The notes under the pieces were generated by a model. The model had not been told where the DNA came from. It worked only from the letters and a program-made list of their open reading frames with translations, and searched no databases. From contig CBFIHN010000031.1 of NCBI GenBank assembly GCA_965662575.1, forward strand, positions 1 through 18,633: DNA of 18,633 bases. Direction: 5' to 3'. Below, in pieces: positions 1-7,783 of the stretch. How positions within the stretch are numbered: position 1 is the first letter of the stretch; each line of letters starts with the position of its first letter. Source of the DNA: CBFIHN01 sp965662575. Lineage in GTDB: Bacteria > Pseudomonadota > Gammaproteobacteria > Francisellales > CACEW01. Made by a program: the position numbers and the translations under genes.

Positions 1-951
1 CCAATGTCTGATTTGCTAGCTTCTTGTGCTTGTTGTTCACTTTGACGTTTTAACATTTCCATTTCATAAAGTCTTGCTTTGAGCTGTTTCATGGCTTGTG
101 CGCGATTCTTGTGCTGTGATCGATCACTTTGGCATTGTACAACAATACCTGTTGGTTCGTGTGTGATACGGATGGCAGAATCTGTTTTATTGACGTGTTG
201 ACCACCAGCGCCCGATGCGCGATAAGTATCAATACGTAAATCAGCGGGATTAACTTCAATATCAATGTTATCGTCTATTTCAGGCGAAATAAAAACCGAA
301 GCAAATGAGGTATGGCGACGATTACCAGAATCAAAAGGGGACTTGCGTACCAAACGGTGTACGCCAGTCTCAGTGCGCAGCCAGCCAAAAGCGTAATTAC
401 CTTGCACATGCATAGTTGTGCTTTTGACGCCAGCGACTTCACCTGGATGGTAGCTGATGATATCTATTTTAAACCCTTTTGCTTCACTCCAGCGCAAATA
501 CATACGCATTAGCATCTCAGCCCAATCTTGTGCTTCGGTACCACCCGATCCCGATTGGATATCAAGGTATGCGTTGTTGCTATCCATTTCTCCGCTAAAC
601 ATGCGCTGAAACTCAAGGGAGGCGAGTTGCTGATTCAATGCTTTTAATTCATTTGAAGCGTCATGTAGTAGGGTTTCATCTTGTTCCTCTTGTGCAAGAT
701 TTAAAAATTCTTTTGCATCCTCAAGCCCTTGGTCTAGGTGGTCAATTGTGATCACAACATCTTCTAGCTGTGCACGTTCCTGGCCCAGCTTCTGAGCATA
801 GTCTGGATTATCCCAGATATTGGGTAACTCCAGCTCGCGACTGACTTCTTCCAAGCGTTCTTTCTTGTGAGCGTAGTCAAAGATACCCCCGGAGGTCAGA
901 GGTCCGTTGTTGCATATCTTCGAGTTGTTGTTTGATTAAATTGGTTTCCAT
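1..951 (-). CDS. prfB: Peptide chain release factor 2 (RF2), 3' end outside window, programmed +1 frameshift
   Basis: RF2 recognises UGA and UAA stop codons in the ribosomal A site and triggers peptide release. Seen: ATG at 951, 24 codons, an in-frame TGA at 879-877, then a +1 shift into the long frame that stays open to the window edge (about 316 of the usual about 365 residues). The GGQ peptidyl-hydrolysis motif is at 206-198, within ASGAGGQHV. The SPF stop-codon recognition tripeptide follows VRK at about 345-325. Known for the family: the shift autoregulates RF2, since low RF2 leaves the UGA unread and favours frameshifting. The gene lies about 100 bp downstream of the sdhE-ygfX-DUF3301 operon on the same strand. 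The ribosome binding site is weak (AAAGAGAAA). Identification is certain; only the C-terminus is missing. Confidence 0.97.
877..894 (-). promoter_or_regulatory. prfB: RF2 programmed +1 frameshift site
   Basis: Reading the minus strand, the site is CTCCGGGGGTATCTTTGA followed by C: an internal Shine-Dalgarno-like run (CGGGGG), a 3-nt spacer (TAT), the slippery codon CTT, and the in-frame stop TGA with C as the next base. This is the canonical prfB arrangement. The first base of the SD-like element is C where the E. coli site has A. Zero frame gives ...RGYL-stop; the +1 frame continues DYAHKKER. Confidence 0.96.
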
Positions 952-1053
952 TGTATTTTTTCTCTTTGCGAGGCTAATAGCATTAGCGGATATTAGTTTA
1001 TCTTAATCTAGTTGACGATGAGATCATTCAGATGAAATAATTGAGTTACTGCT

Positions 1054-1440
1054 TCATAATTGATCATCATTCTCAGCTCTAAATGCTTTGAGATCAATGA
1101 CTTTTCTTTGTGGATCAATGTGAGTAATACCGGTTATGTTGACCTGCTGTTCAATGATTTGATGGCCTAAAATAACAATGAGACCACGACGGCGGATATC
1201 ATCTCCCATTGTGTATTCAAACCGGTAATGTCGGCAAAGACGAATCGCGCCAGATTCACTACGTTTTAGGGTCATTTTTTTTAACATGACCGTATCATCC
1301 AATAGCTGGATATGGTGGTCTTTGCAGAGTGTTTTACATTCCATAGCAGCCATTTCTTTGGCGCGCATATTTGCCTGCCAAAACCAAATGCCAATGATGA
1401 TTATGGCAATAATTGCGATGGCATATGTGCTAAGCATCAT
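1054..1440 (-). CDS. DUF3301 family small membrane-anchored protein
   Basis: Hypothetical protein of 128 residues. Seen: a strongly hydrophobic N-terminal segment (about residues 3-21, ending in WFW), then a basic cytosolic-type domain containing CKTLCKDHHIQLLDDTV, RLCRHYRFEYT and GLIVILGHQI. This order (N-terminal helix, C..H..QLLD, R.YRFE, G.+++.G) matches what I remember of the DUF3301 family of gammaproteobacteria, whose function is unknown. Its start overlaps the end of the upstream ygfX-like gene by 11 bp (ATG at 1440 or 1437), so it is probably translationally coupled and belongs to the sdhE operon. The family assignment is from recalled motifs; no function is implied. Confidence 0.72.
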   Translation of the reverse strand: MMLSTYAIAIIAIIIIGIWFWQANMRAKEMAAMECKTLCKDHHIQLLDDTVMLKKMTLKRSESGAIRLCRHYRFEYTMGDDIRRRGLIVILGHQIIEQQVNITGITHIDPQRKVIDLKAFRAENDDQL

Positions 1441-1828
1441 GATTACCTCTTAACCAGCGAATAAAATGTTTTTTCATATTTTGATTAAGCATGCCAGGTA
1501 AAATAATCAACTGTATTTTTTGTTTTTGTTTGGTGATTAATTGTAAAGTAATAAGACAGCGATTAGCAACTATGTGCTGCATATGCGTGACGTCATATCT
1601 TTTATTATTTTGATCGCTACAGTGTGTGATGGCATGTTCATTCAGTTCAATCGTCATGGCGTATTTTTGTCTTAGGGTGATGAGAACGCTGGCTAGAATA
1701 ATGGCCAATAAAATGAGTTGATCTAAAACAGCCCATGGCAGCATAAAAGTAGCTAGAGTAGCTAGTAGGTGGATGCTAATAAGGAATATTTTTAATGGTC
1801 CGAGTTGTTCAATTTTGATGCTGTGCAT
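1430..1828 (-). CDS. ygfX: YgfX/CptA-like inner membrane protein
   Basis: Protein of 132 residues with two adjacent hydrophobic segments (about 12-31 and 34-51) followed by a soluble beta-rich part ending in a basic RWLRG tail. This topology, the length, and the position directly downstream of and overlapping sdhE (20 bp) are those of YgfX (CptA), the membrane partner encoded with SdhE/YgfY in gammaproteobacteria. In E. coli YgfX has been described as affecting cell shape via FtsZ and MreB and as interacting with SdhE; I infer only family membership here. No good ribosome binding site is seen before the ATG at 1828, so translation likely depends on coupling to sdhE. Sequence similarity is weak by eye, and context carries much of the call. 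Confidence 0.68.
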   Translation of the reverse strand: MHSIKIEQLGPLKIFLISIHLLATLATFMLPWAVLDQLILLAIILASVLITLRQKYAMTIELNEHAITHCSDQNNKRYDVTHMQHIVANRCLITLQLITKQKQKIQLIILPGMLNQNMKKHFIRWLRGNHDA

Positions 1829-2081
1829 GGGGCGGTGACGTGAGTTGTTGGATTTGCTGTGAAATTGCTAAAAATTGTGGAGGTGGGGTTGTGCTGCGTT
1901 TGATATACCAATCAAATAGATCTTGATCTGATTGCTGCAGAAGCTGCTCAAAATTTTGTTGTTGCTGATGTGAGAGCTTGGGGTAGATTTCATTAATATA
2001 GCGCTCAAACAATAAGTCAAGTTCGAGCATGCCGCGTCGGCATGCCCAGCGTAAACGAGATAGTGGCATTGGTTGCTGCAT
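1809..2081 (-). CDS. sdhE: FAD assembly factor SdhE (YgfY/CptB family)
   Basis: SdhE binds the flavoprotein subunit of succinate dehydrogenase (and fumarate reductase) and promotes covalent FAD attachment. Seen: a small protein with RRGMLELD at residues 15-22, containing the family's conserved RGxxE motif, and the aromatic YINEIYPKL and LFDWYI helical segments typical of the five-helix fold. I place the start at the ATG at 2081 (90 residues), 5 nt after a strong AAGGTGA Shine-Dalgarno; a GTG at 2090 in the same frame lies inside that SD. It is first of three overlapping genes (sdhE, ygfX-like, DUF3301). Family length is about 88 residues, so the gene is full length. Confidence 0.93.
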   Translation of the reverse strand: MQQPMPLSRLRWACRRGMLELDLLFERYINEIYPKLSHQQQQNFEQLLQQSDQDLFDWYIKRSTTPPPQFLAISQQIQQLTSPPHAQHQN

Positions 2082-2150
2082 GTTTGTCACCTTAGTCTGG
2101 CTAGCTATGATTTTATCATGTGATGACTGGTATCACTATACAATTCTTAG

Positions 2151-2156
2151 TACAAT
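2151..2156 (+). promoter_or_regulatory. Probable -10 box of tRNA-Pro
   Basis: TACAAT lies 10 bp before the mature tRNA 5' end and is followed by a GC-rich stretch (GTCCCGC) typical of stringently controlled stable-RNA promoters. No convincing -35 hexamer is visible 16-18 bp upstream, so this is tentative. Confidence 0.35.
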
Positions 2157-2166
2157 TGTCCCGCAT

Positions 2167-2243
2167 CGGGATGTGGCGCAGCTTGGTAGCGTACATGCAT
2201 GGGGCGCATGAGGTCGCAGGTTCAAATCCTGTCATCCCGACCA
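2167..2243 (+). tRNA. tRNA-Pro (anticodon GGG)
   Basis: A 77-nt cloverleaf folds cleanly. The acceptor stem is CGGGATG/CATCCCG and the D-stem GCGC/GCGT. The anticodon stem CATGC/GCATG has loop ATGGGGC, giving anticodon GGG (decodes CCC). The T-arm is GCAGG-TTCAAAT-CCTGT, the discriminator is A73 and CCA is encoded. The C1-G72 pair together with A73 is the usual signature of bacterial tRNA-Pro. It stands alone, followed after a few bases by a symmetric terminator shared with the convergent tuf gene. Confidence 0.96.
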
Positions 2244-2248
2244 AACAT

Positions 2249-2277
2249 AAAAAAACCCGCCAGTTGGCGGGTTTTTT
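2249..2277. terminator. Bidirectional rho-independent terminator between tRNA-Pro and tuf
   Basis: A 6-bp GC stem CCCGCC/GGCGGG with an AGTT loop (2256-2271) is flanked by an A-run on the left and a T-run on the right, so it can terminate the tRNA (+) and tuf (-) transcripts alike. It is the only hairpin between the two convergent units. Confidence 0.93.
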
Positions 2278-2306
2278 ATTTTCAAGGATTGTCAATGCTA
2301 TCGCAT

Positions 2307-3497
2307 TTATTTAATCACTTTGGCTACAACGCCGGCACCGACTGTCCGGCCACCTTCACGGATAGCGAAACGTAAGCCTTCTTCCATGGCGATAGAGGTA
2401 ATCAAGGTTACATTCATCTTGATGTTATCACCAGGCATAACCATTTCAACGCCTTCTGGTAATTGAATATCACCAGTTACGTCAGTGGTGCGGAAGTAGA
2501 ATTGAGGGCGATAGCCTTTGAAAAATGGCGTATGACGGCCACCTTCGTCTTTACTTAAGATATAGACTTCAGCTTCAAATTGCGTGTGTGGAGTGATTGA
2601 ACCTTTGTGGCATAAGACTTGACCACGTTCAACTTCTTCACGTTTAACACCACGAAGTAAGACACCAACGTTATCGCCAGCACGACCTTCGTCAAGTAGT
2701 TTGCGGAACATTTCAACGCCAGTGACGGTTGTGGTTTGAGTTTCTTTGATACCAACGATTTCAACTTCCTCACCCACTTTGACAATACCGCGCTCAACAC
2801 GGCCAGTGACAACAGTACCACGACCAGAAATTGAGAATACATCTTCAATAGGTAGTAGGAATGGCTTATCAGTATCACGCTCTGGCTCTGGGAAATATTC
2901 GTCCATTGTTGCAACCAGTTTCTCAATCGCAGGTGCGCCGATGTCAGAGGTATCGCCTTCTAACGCTTTTAATGCAGAACCAACAATGATTGGTGTATCA
3001 TCGCCTGGGAATTGGTATTCATTTAATAGTTCACGAACATCCATATCAACAAGCTCAAGTAGTTCTTCATCGTCTACCATGTCAGCTTTATTTAAGAATA
3101 CAATAATGTAAGGGACACCAACCTGGCGGGCAAGTAGGATGTGCTCACGAGTCTGTGGCATTGGACCATCAGCAGCGTTTACAACTAGGATGGCGCCGTC
3201 CATTTGAGCAGCACCAGTGATCATGTTTTTAACATAGTCAGCGTGGCCTGGGCAATCGACGTGTGCGTAATGACGTTTGTCTGATTCATATTCAACGTGA
3301 GCAGTCGCGATGGTAATACCACGAGCACGCTCTTCAGGTGCGTTATCGATGTTGGCATAATCTTTAAACTCACCACCATTTTTTTCAGCCATTACTTTGG
3401 TAATTGCTGCAGTAAGTGTCGTTTTGCCGTGGTCAACGTGGCCAATTGTACCTACGTTAACGTGCGGCTTGGTACGTTCAAATGTTTCTTTTGACAT
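2307..3497 (-). CDS. tuf: Translation elongation factor Tu
   Basis: EF-Tu delivers aminoacyl-tRNA to the ribosome as a ternary complex with GTP. Seen: 396 residues, the normal length, with all GTPase motifs: GHVDHGKT (19-26, P-loop), the switch I region RGITIATAHVEY, DCPGH (switch II), NKAD and the SAL element (guanine specificity). These are followed by beta-barrel domains 2 (ISGRGTVVTGRVERG) and 3 (GGRHTPFFKGYRPQFYFRTTDVTG). The ATG at 3497 has an AGGAA ribosome binding site 7 nt upstream. The gene is monocistronic here, not next to fusA or rpsJ, so a second tuf copy in the str operon elsewhere is possible. It has its own promoter at about 3567-3595 and ends at the shared bidirectional terminator. 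Confidence 0.99.
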   Translation of the reverse strand: MSKETFERTKPHVNVGTIGHVDHGKTTLTAAITKVMAEKNGGEFKDYANIDNAPEERARGITIATAHVEYESDKRHYAHVDCPGHADYVKNMITGAAQMDGAILVVNAADGPMPQTREHILLARQVGVPYIIVFLNKADMVDDEELLELVDMDVRELLNEYQFPGDDTPIIVGSALKALEGDTSDIGAPAIEKLVATMDEYFPEPERDTDKPFLLPIEDVFSISGRGTVVTGRVERGIVKVGEEVEIVGIKETQTTTVTGVEMFRKLLDEGRAGDNVGVLLRGVKREEVERGQVLCHKGSITPHTQFEAEVYILSKDEGGRHTPFFKGYRPQFYFRTTDVTGDIQLPEGVEMVMPGDNIKMNVTLITSIAMEEGLRFAIREGGRTVGAGVVAKVIK

Positions 3498-3566
3498 ATC
3501 AGTTTCCTATTGTTTGACGGCACAATTGCCTGTTCAGTCCACAGCACTAGCGGGACGATCGTCGGG

Positions 3567-3595
3567 ACTTTACAAGATGTCTGTTGAAAATGCAA
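3567..3595 (-). promoter_or_regulatory. Sigma-70 promoter of tuf with GC-rich discriminator
   Basis: On the minus strand, -35 TTGCAT (3595-3590) and -10 TAAAGT (3572-3567) are separated by exactly 17 bp. CCCG follows the -10 directly. A GC-rich discriminator is the feature of promoters negatively controlled by ppGpp/DksA, which fits growth-rate control of EF-Tu. The implied 5' leader is about 65 nt. Confidence 0.62.
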
Positions 3596-3731
3596 GCGTT
3601 GATGGGGGGGCTTGACTAGCTTTTTTGATGGTACAGTGACGATAGGATTTTTATCTTATGCGACCGACATTTTTGTGCTTGCTATGCAGTAGCTTGGCGT
3701 TGTTTTAAACGTGAATTAGTCACCCCCAGAG

Positions 3732-5051
3732 CTAACCAATTCTTGCGCGCAAAGAGTTGGGTAGAGCTTCAGTAATATGTACGTCAACAAACTGGCCTAT
3801 TAGTGATTGGTCACCACTGAAGTTAACCACGCGGTTATTTTCTGTGCGACCAGAGAGTTGTTTGCCTTTTTTGGCGTAGCCTTCAACCAAAATTCGCTGT
3901 TTAGTTCCGATCATGTTTTCACTGATTTTCATTGCTTGTAAGTTCAGACGATCTTGCAAAGTTTTCAGTCGTTGTTTTTTAGTCTCTTCTGGGGTGTCAT
4001 CCTCTAAGTCCGCAGCAGGTGTTCCTGGGCGTGCTGAGTAAATAAAACTAAATGAATGGTCAAAGCCAATATTTTGTACTAAATTCATCGTATTTTCAAA
4101 ATCTTTATCGGTTTCACCGGGGAAGCCAACAATTAAATCAGTTGAAATAGTAATGTCTGGGCGAACAGCTTTTAATCGACGCATTTTACTTTTAAACTCA
4201 AGCGTTGTGTGGCCGCGCTTCATGGCTGCTAGTATTCGGTCTGATCCGCTTTGTACTGGTAGGTGCAAATGATTAGCCAGTTCAGGGACTTCAGCATAAG
4301 CGTCAATCAGTGTATCTGAAAATTCAACTGGGTGAGATGTCGTGAAGCGGATGCGCCCGATGCCATCAATGGCCGCTATATAATGAATTAATAAGGCTAA
4401 ATCTGCGGTGTCACCATGGTGCATTTTGCCAAGATAGTGATTGACATTTTGACCAAGCAGAGTAATTTCGCGGACACCTTGCTCTGCCAGGGCGGCACAC
4501 TCTGCTAGTACATCATCAAATGGTCTGCTGACTTCAACACCACGAGTGTAAGGTACAATGCAATAACTGCAGTATTTGCTGCAGCCTTCCATAATTGACA
4601 CAAATGCTTTGACGCCTTCAGCTCGAGGCTCAGGTAAATGATCAAATTTTTCAATTTCTGGGAATGAAATATCAACAACTGATTGTTGTTTCTCACGCGC
4701 TTGACGAATCATCTCGGGCAAGCGGTGGATAGTTTGCGGGCCAAATACTAAATCAACAAATGGTGCTCGTTTAATAATGGATTTGCCTTCTTGGCTGGCA
4801 ACACAGCCACCGACACCAATCACTAAGTGTGGGTTTCGTGCTTTGAGTTTTTTCCAACGACCGAGCTGGTGGAAGACTTTCTCTTGTGCCTTTTCACGAA
4901 TTGAACAGGTATTAAGTAGAATGACTTCCGCATCTTCAACAGTGTTAGTTGGTGATAGTTGAAAATGTTCATCAAGAATATCGGCCATTTTTTGAGAGTC
5001 ATATTCATTCATCTGGCAGCCAAAAGTTTTAACGTGGTATTTACCTTGCAT
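3732..5051 (-). CDS. miaB: tRNA-2-methylthio-N6-isopentenyladenosine(37) synthase MiaB
   Basis: MiaB is a radical-SAM methylthiotransferase that converts i6A37 to ms2i6A37 in tRNAs reading UNN codons. Seen: 439 residues in family order. The N-terminal UPF0004 domain has the three cysteines of the auxiliary 4Fe-4S cluster (C12 in FGCQMNEYDS, C49 in NTCSIREKA, C83 in GGCVAS). The radical-SAM domain has CxxxCxxC at 157-164 (CSKYCSYC). A C-terminal TRAM-type RNA-binding segment includes GRTENNRVVNF. The start MQGKYHVKTFGCQMNE aligns with the usual N-terminus. It is probably transcribed alone from an extended -10 promoter at 5089-5097 and lies divergent from nhaA. No sign of damage. Confidence 0.98.
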   Translation of the reverse strand: MQGKYHVKTFGCQMNEYDSQKMADILDEHFQLSPTNTVEDAEVILLNTCSIREKAQEKVFHQLGRWKKLKARNPHLVIGVGGCVASQEGKSIIKRAPFVDLVFGPQTIHRLPEMIRQAREKQQSVVDISFPEIEKFDHLPEPRAEGVKAFVSIMEGCSKYCSYCIVPYTRGVEVSRPFDDVLAECAALAEQGVREITLLGQNVNHYLGKMHHGDTADLALLIHYIAAIDGIGRIRFTTSHPVEFSDTLIDAYAEVPELANHLHLPVQSGSDRILAAMKRGHTTLEFKSKMRRLKAVRPDITISTDLIVGFPGETDKDFENTMNLVQNIGFDHSFSFIYSARPGTPAADLEDDTPEETKKQRLKTLQDRLNLQAMKISENMIGTKQRILVEGYAKKGKQLSGRTENNRVVNFSGDQSLIGQFVDVHITEALPNSLRARIG

Positions 5052-5088
5052 AATCGATCATTTAAGTCTTTCCCTTAGGGTATCAGAA

Positions 5089-5097
5089 ATTATATCA
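5089..5097 (-). promoter_or_regulatory. Extended -10 promoter of miaB
   Basis: The minus strand carries TGATATAAT, a perfect extended -10 (TGnTATAAT), about 37 bp upstream of the miaB ATG. No good -35 is seen, as is usual for extended -10 promoters. Confidence 0.55.
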
Positions 5098-5297
5098 TGT
5101 TTTTGCATTGAGAGTTGCCGTTTGAGTCTTTACAATGTCGCCAGTTTAAATAGTTGGTGACGTATCTTAAGCTGGTGGAAATAAGTGAGCCTGTCGTCAT
5201 TCCTTGCCCTGGGGTATCAATCATTTATAGTCATGTCAGCCTTTTGTGCTATCGCTCTGGCGTTTTTTTATCATAATTATTTAAGGTTTTCTGCGGT

Positions 5298-6623
5298 ATG
5301 AGCCAATCAAAAACAAAACCTATTGCTGTGGTTGTCAGTGCTTTTGAAGAGTTCGTCAAAAGCCAAAGCTTTGGTGGCTTTATTTTGGTCATTTGCATGG
5401 TGGTAGCTTTCATTTGGGCTAACTCATCACTCAGTGCCAGTTATTTTGATTTGCGCCATATTTATGTCGGGCTGCATGCTGGTAATAGTTTATTCCATTT
5501 GTCTCTGCAGCATTGGGTTAATGATGGTTTAATGGCAATTTTCTTTTTGCTTGTTGGGTTAGAAATTAAGCGTGAGTTACTCTATGGTGAGCTCAGTGAC
5601 TTGTCTAAAGCATCTTTACCTATTGTGGCTGCAGTCGGTGGTATGGTATTCCCGGCAATCATCTTTATTGCTCGCAATTATCATCATCCTGACAATTTGG
5701 TTGGTTGGGCAATTCCAATGGCAACAGATATTGCTTTTGCTTTAGGCGTTTTGTCGTTGTTGGGTAAGCGGGTGCCAAAAGGTCTGGTGATTTTTCTATC
5801 AGCGGTAGCAATTGTAGATGACTTGGGCGCTGTGCTAGTTATTGCTATCTTTTACAGTGCATCATTATCCTGGCTATATTTGTCGTTGAGTCTATTGGTT
5901 TTTATATTGCTTTTAGTGCTGAATTATTGCCAGGTTCGTCGCTTGCTGCCTTATTTGCTGTTAGGTGTTTTTTTGTGGGTTGCACTCTTACATTCTGGTA
6001 TTCATGCAACGATTGCGGGTGTCTTGTTGGCCTTTGCAATACCTGGTCGTGAGACTTATTCCCCACAGCGGTTTTTGCAGCGTATTAGAGCCTTGCTTAA
6101 TCGCTTCAGTCATGCTGATACTGCTAATGTTGCGGATAGTGAACATCGTAAAGACGTGTTAAATGCTGTCGAAGGTTTAATGCATGAAGTGGAAACGCCG
6201 TTGCAGCGTCTTGAGCATATGCTGCATATACCGGTTACTTACTTTATTGTGCCCATTTTTGTGCTGTTTAATGCGGGTATCAGTCTTGCTGGTATTCGTA
6301 TTCATGAGGTGCTGTTTATGCCATTAACCTTTGGGATTGCTATCGCCTTAATTTTCGGAAAGGTGTTAGGAATCTTTGGTGTTAGCATGGTCTTTATCAA
6401 GTTAGGTTGGGCGAGACTTCCGCAAGGTGTCAAGCTCAAACAATTATTTCCGTTAAGCCTAATGGCAGGAATAGGGTTTACGATGTCTATCTTTATCGCA
6501 GAATTGGCGTTTCCTGGGAATCAGCAAGCCATTAATCTGGCAAAAATTGGTATATTAGGCGCATCGCTTATTGCGGCTGTACTGGGCTTTTTAATTATGA
6601 AGTTATTGATAAGAGAGGGATAA
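5298..6623 (+). CDS. nhaA: Na+/H+ antiporter NhaA
   Basis: NhaA is an inner-membrane antiporter exporting Na+ in exchange for protons, for pH and sodium homeostasis. Seen: a polytopic protein with the family's key residues: GLEIKRE (87-93), ATDIAFALG with D144 (equivalent of E. coli D133), VDDLGA with D174/D175 (the Na+/H+ site D163/D164), and K355 in FGKVLGI (equivalent of K300). At 441 residues it is longer than E. coli NhaA (388). Most of the excess is a polar loop at about 251-298 (RETYSPQRFLQ to LMHEVE), before the conserved PLQRLEH. The ATG at 5298 matches the start of homology. A small conserved gene follows after 1 nt and is probably translationally coupled. Confidence 0.97.
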   Translation: MSQSKTKPIAVVVSAFEEFVKSQSFGGFILVICMVVAFIWANSSLSASYFDLRHIYVGLHAGNSLFHLSLQHWVNDGLMAIFFLLVGLEIKRELLYGELSDLSKASLPIVAAVGGMVFPAIIFIARNYHHPDNLVGWAIPMATDIAFALGVLSLLGKRVPKGLVIFLSAVAIVDDLGAVLVIAIFYSASLSWLYLSLSLLVFILLLVLNYCQVRRLLPYLLLGVFLWVALLHSGIHATIAGVLLAFAIPGRETYSPQRFLQRIRALLNRFSHADTANVADSEHRKDVLNAVEGLMHEVETPLQRLEHMLHIPVTYFIVPIFVLFNAGISLAGIRIHEVLFMPLTFGIAIALIFGKVLGIFGVSMVFIKLGWARLPQGVKLKQLFPLSLMAGIGFTMSIFIAELAFPGNQQAINLAKIGILGASLIAAVLGFLIMKLLIREG

Positions 6624-6624
6624 G

Positions 6625-6906
6625 ATGGAAACGATTGATGATATTACAATTAGCTATACGGATGCCGGTGTTGAAACGGTAAAAGAGTTAGATAAAAAGG
6701 TGCTGTCAAAAGGTGCGTGGACAACCATTATTTTCAAATATCAAGATTGGAATGCAAGTAAAAATGACTATAGTCCTGTGAAATATAGCATCAGGCGTTA
6801 TCAAAAACGTCATGGCAGTTATATGCAAAAATCAAAGTTTAATATTTCCAGTGATGCACAAGCTCAGCAGATTATAGATGTGTTAGCTTCGTGGCTTGGT
6901 GGTTAA
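6625..6906 (+). CDS. Conserved small protein of unknown function downstream of nhaA
   Basis: A 93-residue soluble protein with no signal peptide or membrane segment. Seen: an ordered body with DDITISY near the N-terminus, VLSKGAWTTIIFKYQ in the middle, and a basic YSIRRYQKRHGSYMQKSKFNI stretch before a C-terminal helix (AQAQQIIDVLASWL). I recall similar short proteins in diverse bacteria, some with the same GAW...FKYQ and KFNISS motifs, but no established function. Its ATG is 1 nt after the nhaA stop, with an AGAGGGA ribosome binding site inside the end of nhaA, so the two genes are almost certainly co-translated. Its 3' end overlaps the convergent folD by 4 bp. Confidence 0.85.
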   Translation: METIDDITISYTDAGVETVKELDKKVLSKGAWTTIIFKYQDWNASKNDYSPVKYSIRRYQKRHGSYMQKSKFNISSDAQAQQIIDVLASWLGG

Positions 6907-7754
6907 TGTAACTCTGCAGCTAGTAGTGTATTTTCCAATAGACAGGCTACAGTCATGGGGCCAACGCCGCCTGGCACTGGGCTAATCCAGTGAGCAACGT
7001 CTTTTGCGGCATCAAAATTGACATCACCAACCAGTTTATTGTTGCTAAGTCGGTTTATGCCAACATCAATCACCGTGGCACCGGGTTTGATCCATTCTGC
7101 CTGGATATACTTCGGTTGGCCGATGGCAACAATTAAGATATCCGCTTGACGACTGAATTGCGGGAGATTTTTCGTATGCTTGTGGCAGATCGTAACGGTG
7201 CAGCCTTCGAGTAGAGTTTCGATTGCTGTAGGGCGGCCAACAATATTTGAGTCGCCAACGACGACCGCATGTTTGCCTTGAATATTTTTCCCTAAAACAT
7301 GTTCAATCATGAGAGCAACACCTTTTGCCGTGCATGGGCGTAATTGCGCACGATGCTGAAGGAGTAAACCAATATTGTACGGGTGAAAACCATCGACATC
7401 TTTTGTCGGATTAATGCGATCAATCACTTTGCTTGAGTCAATTTGTTGTGGTAATGGTAATTGTACGAGGATGCCATCAATAGTGTTATCTTGATTAAGC
7501 TGATCAATTAACATGAGTAATTCGTTTTCTGAGCACTGTGCAGATAATCGGTAATTTTTAGATAAAAAGCCAACTTCTTCACAAGCGGCATGCTTGTGGG
7601 CAACATAGACTTCTGAGGCGGGATTTTCCCCAACCAGGATGACGGCAAGCCCAGGGGCGCGTCGCCCTCGATTGATTCGGTTAATGACTTGTTGCTTGAT
7701 TTTTTCTCTCAGGCTGAGTGCAATGGCTTTGCCATCAATAATTTTTGCTGGCAC
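6903..7754 (-). CDS. folD: Bifunctional methylenetetrahydrofolate dehydrogenase/cyclohydrolase FolD
   Basis: FolD interconverts 5,10-methylene-, methenyl- and 10-formyl-tetrahydrofolate using NADP+, supplying one-carbon units for purines and formyl-Met-tRNA. Seen: the KIIDGKAIA start motif, YVAHKHAACEEVG with the catalytic lysine region, DGILVQLPLP, KDVDGFHPYN, RPCTAKG, the nucleotide-binding VVVGDSNIVGRP, and the C-terminal PVPGGVGPMTVA. I choose the GTG at 7754 (283 residues, starting at PAKIIDGK like E. coli). The longer in-frame ATG at 7793 would add 13 poorly conserved residues, and that ATG lies inside an extended -10 sequence. Neither start has a clear Shine-Dalgarno. It overlaps the convergent small gene by 4 bp. 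Confidence 0.97.
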   Translation of the reverse strand: MPAKIIDGKAIALSLREKIKQQVINRINRGRRAPGLAVILVGENPASEVYVAHKHAACEEVGFLSKNYRLSAQCSENELLMLIDQLNQDNTIDGILVQLPLPQQIDSSKVIDRINPTKDVDGFHPYNIGLLLQHRAQLRPCTAKGVALMIEHVLGKNIQGKHAVVVGDSNIVGRPTAIETLLEGCTVTICHKHTKNLPQFSRQADILIVAIGQPKYIQAEWIKPGATVIDVGINRLSNNKLVGDVNFDAAKDVAHWISPVPGGVGPMTVACLLENTLLAAELH

Positions 7755-7783
7755 GAAATGGTTTAATAAGGATTGGTGAAGGC

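Noticed and set aside
2029..2314. Two short plus-strand open frames covering the sdhE 5' region and tRNA-Pro
   Set aside because: They read through a tRNA and its terminator and overlap sdhE antisense; no ribosome binding site or protein-like content.
2746..3111. 121-codon open frame antisense to tuf, and a similar one at 2555-2926 in another minus frame
   Set aside because: Both lie wholly inside the highly conserved EF-Tu gene; codon bias of tuf creates open shadow frames and the peptides are Ser/Thr- or Leu-rich without domains.
5052..5297. Riboswitch or regulatory RNA upstream of nhaA
   Set aside because: No conserved element or stable hairpin followed by a T-run could be recognised; only AT-rich sequence with weak pairing around GCTATCGCTCTGGCG is visible.
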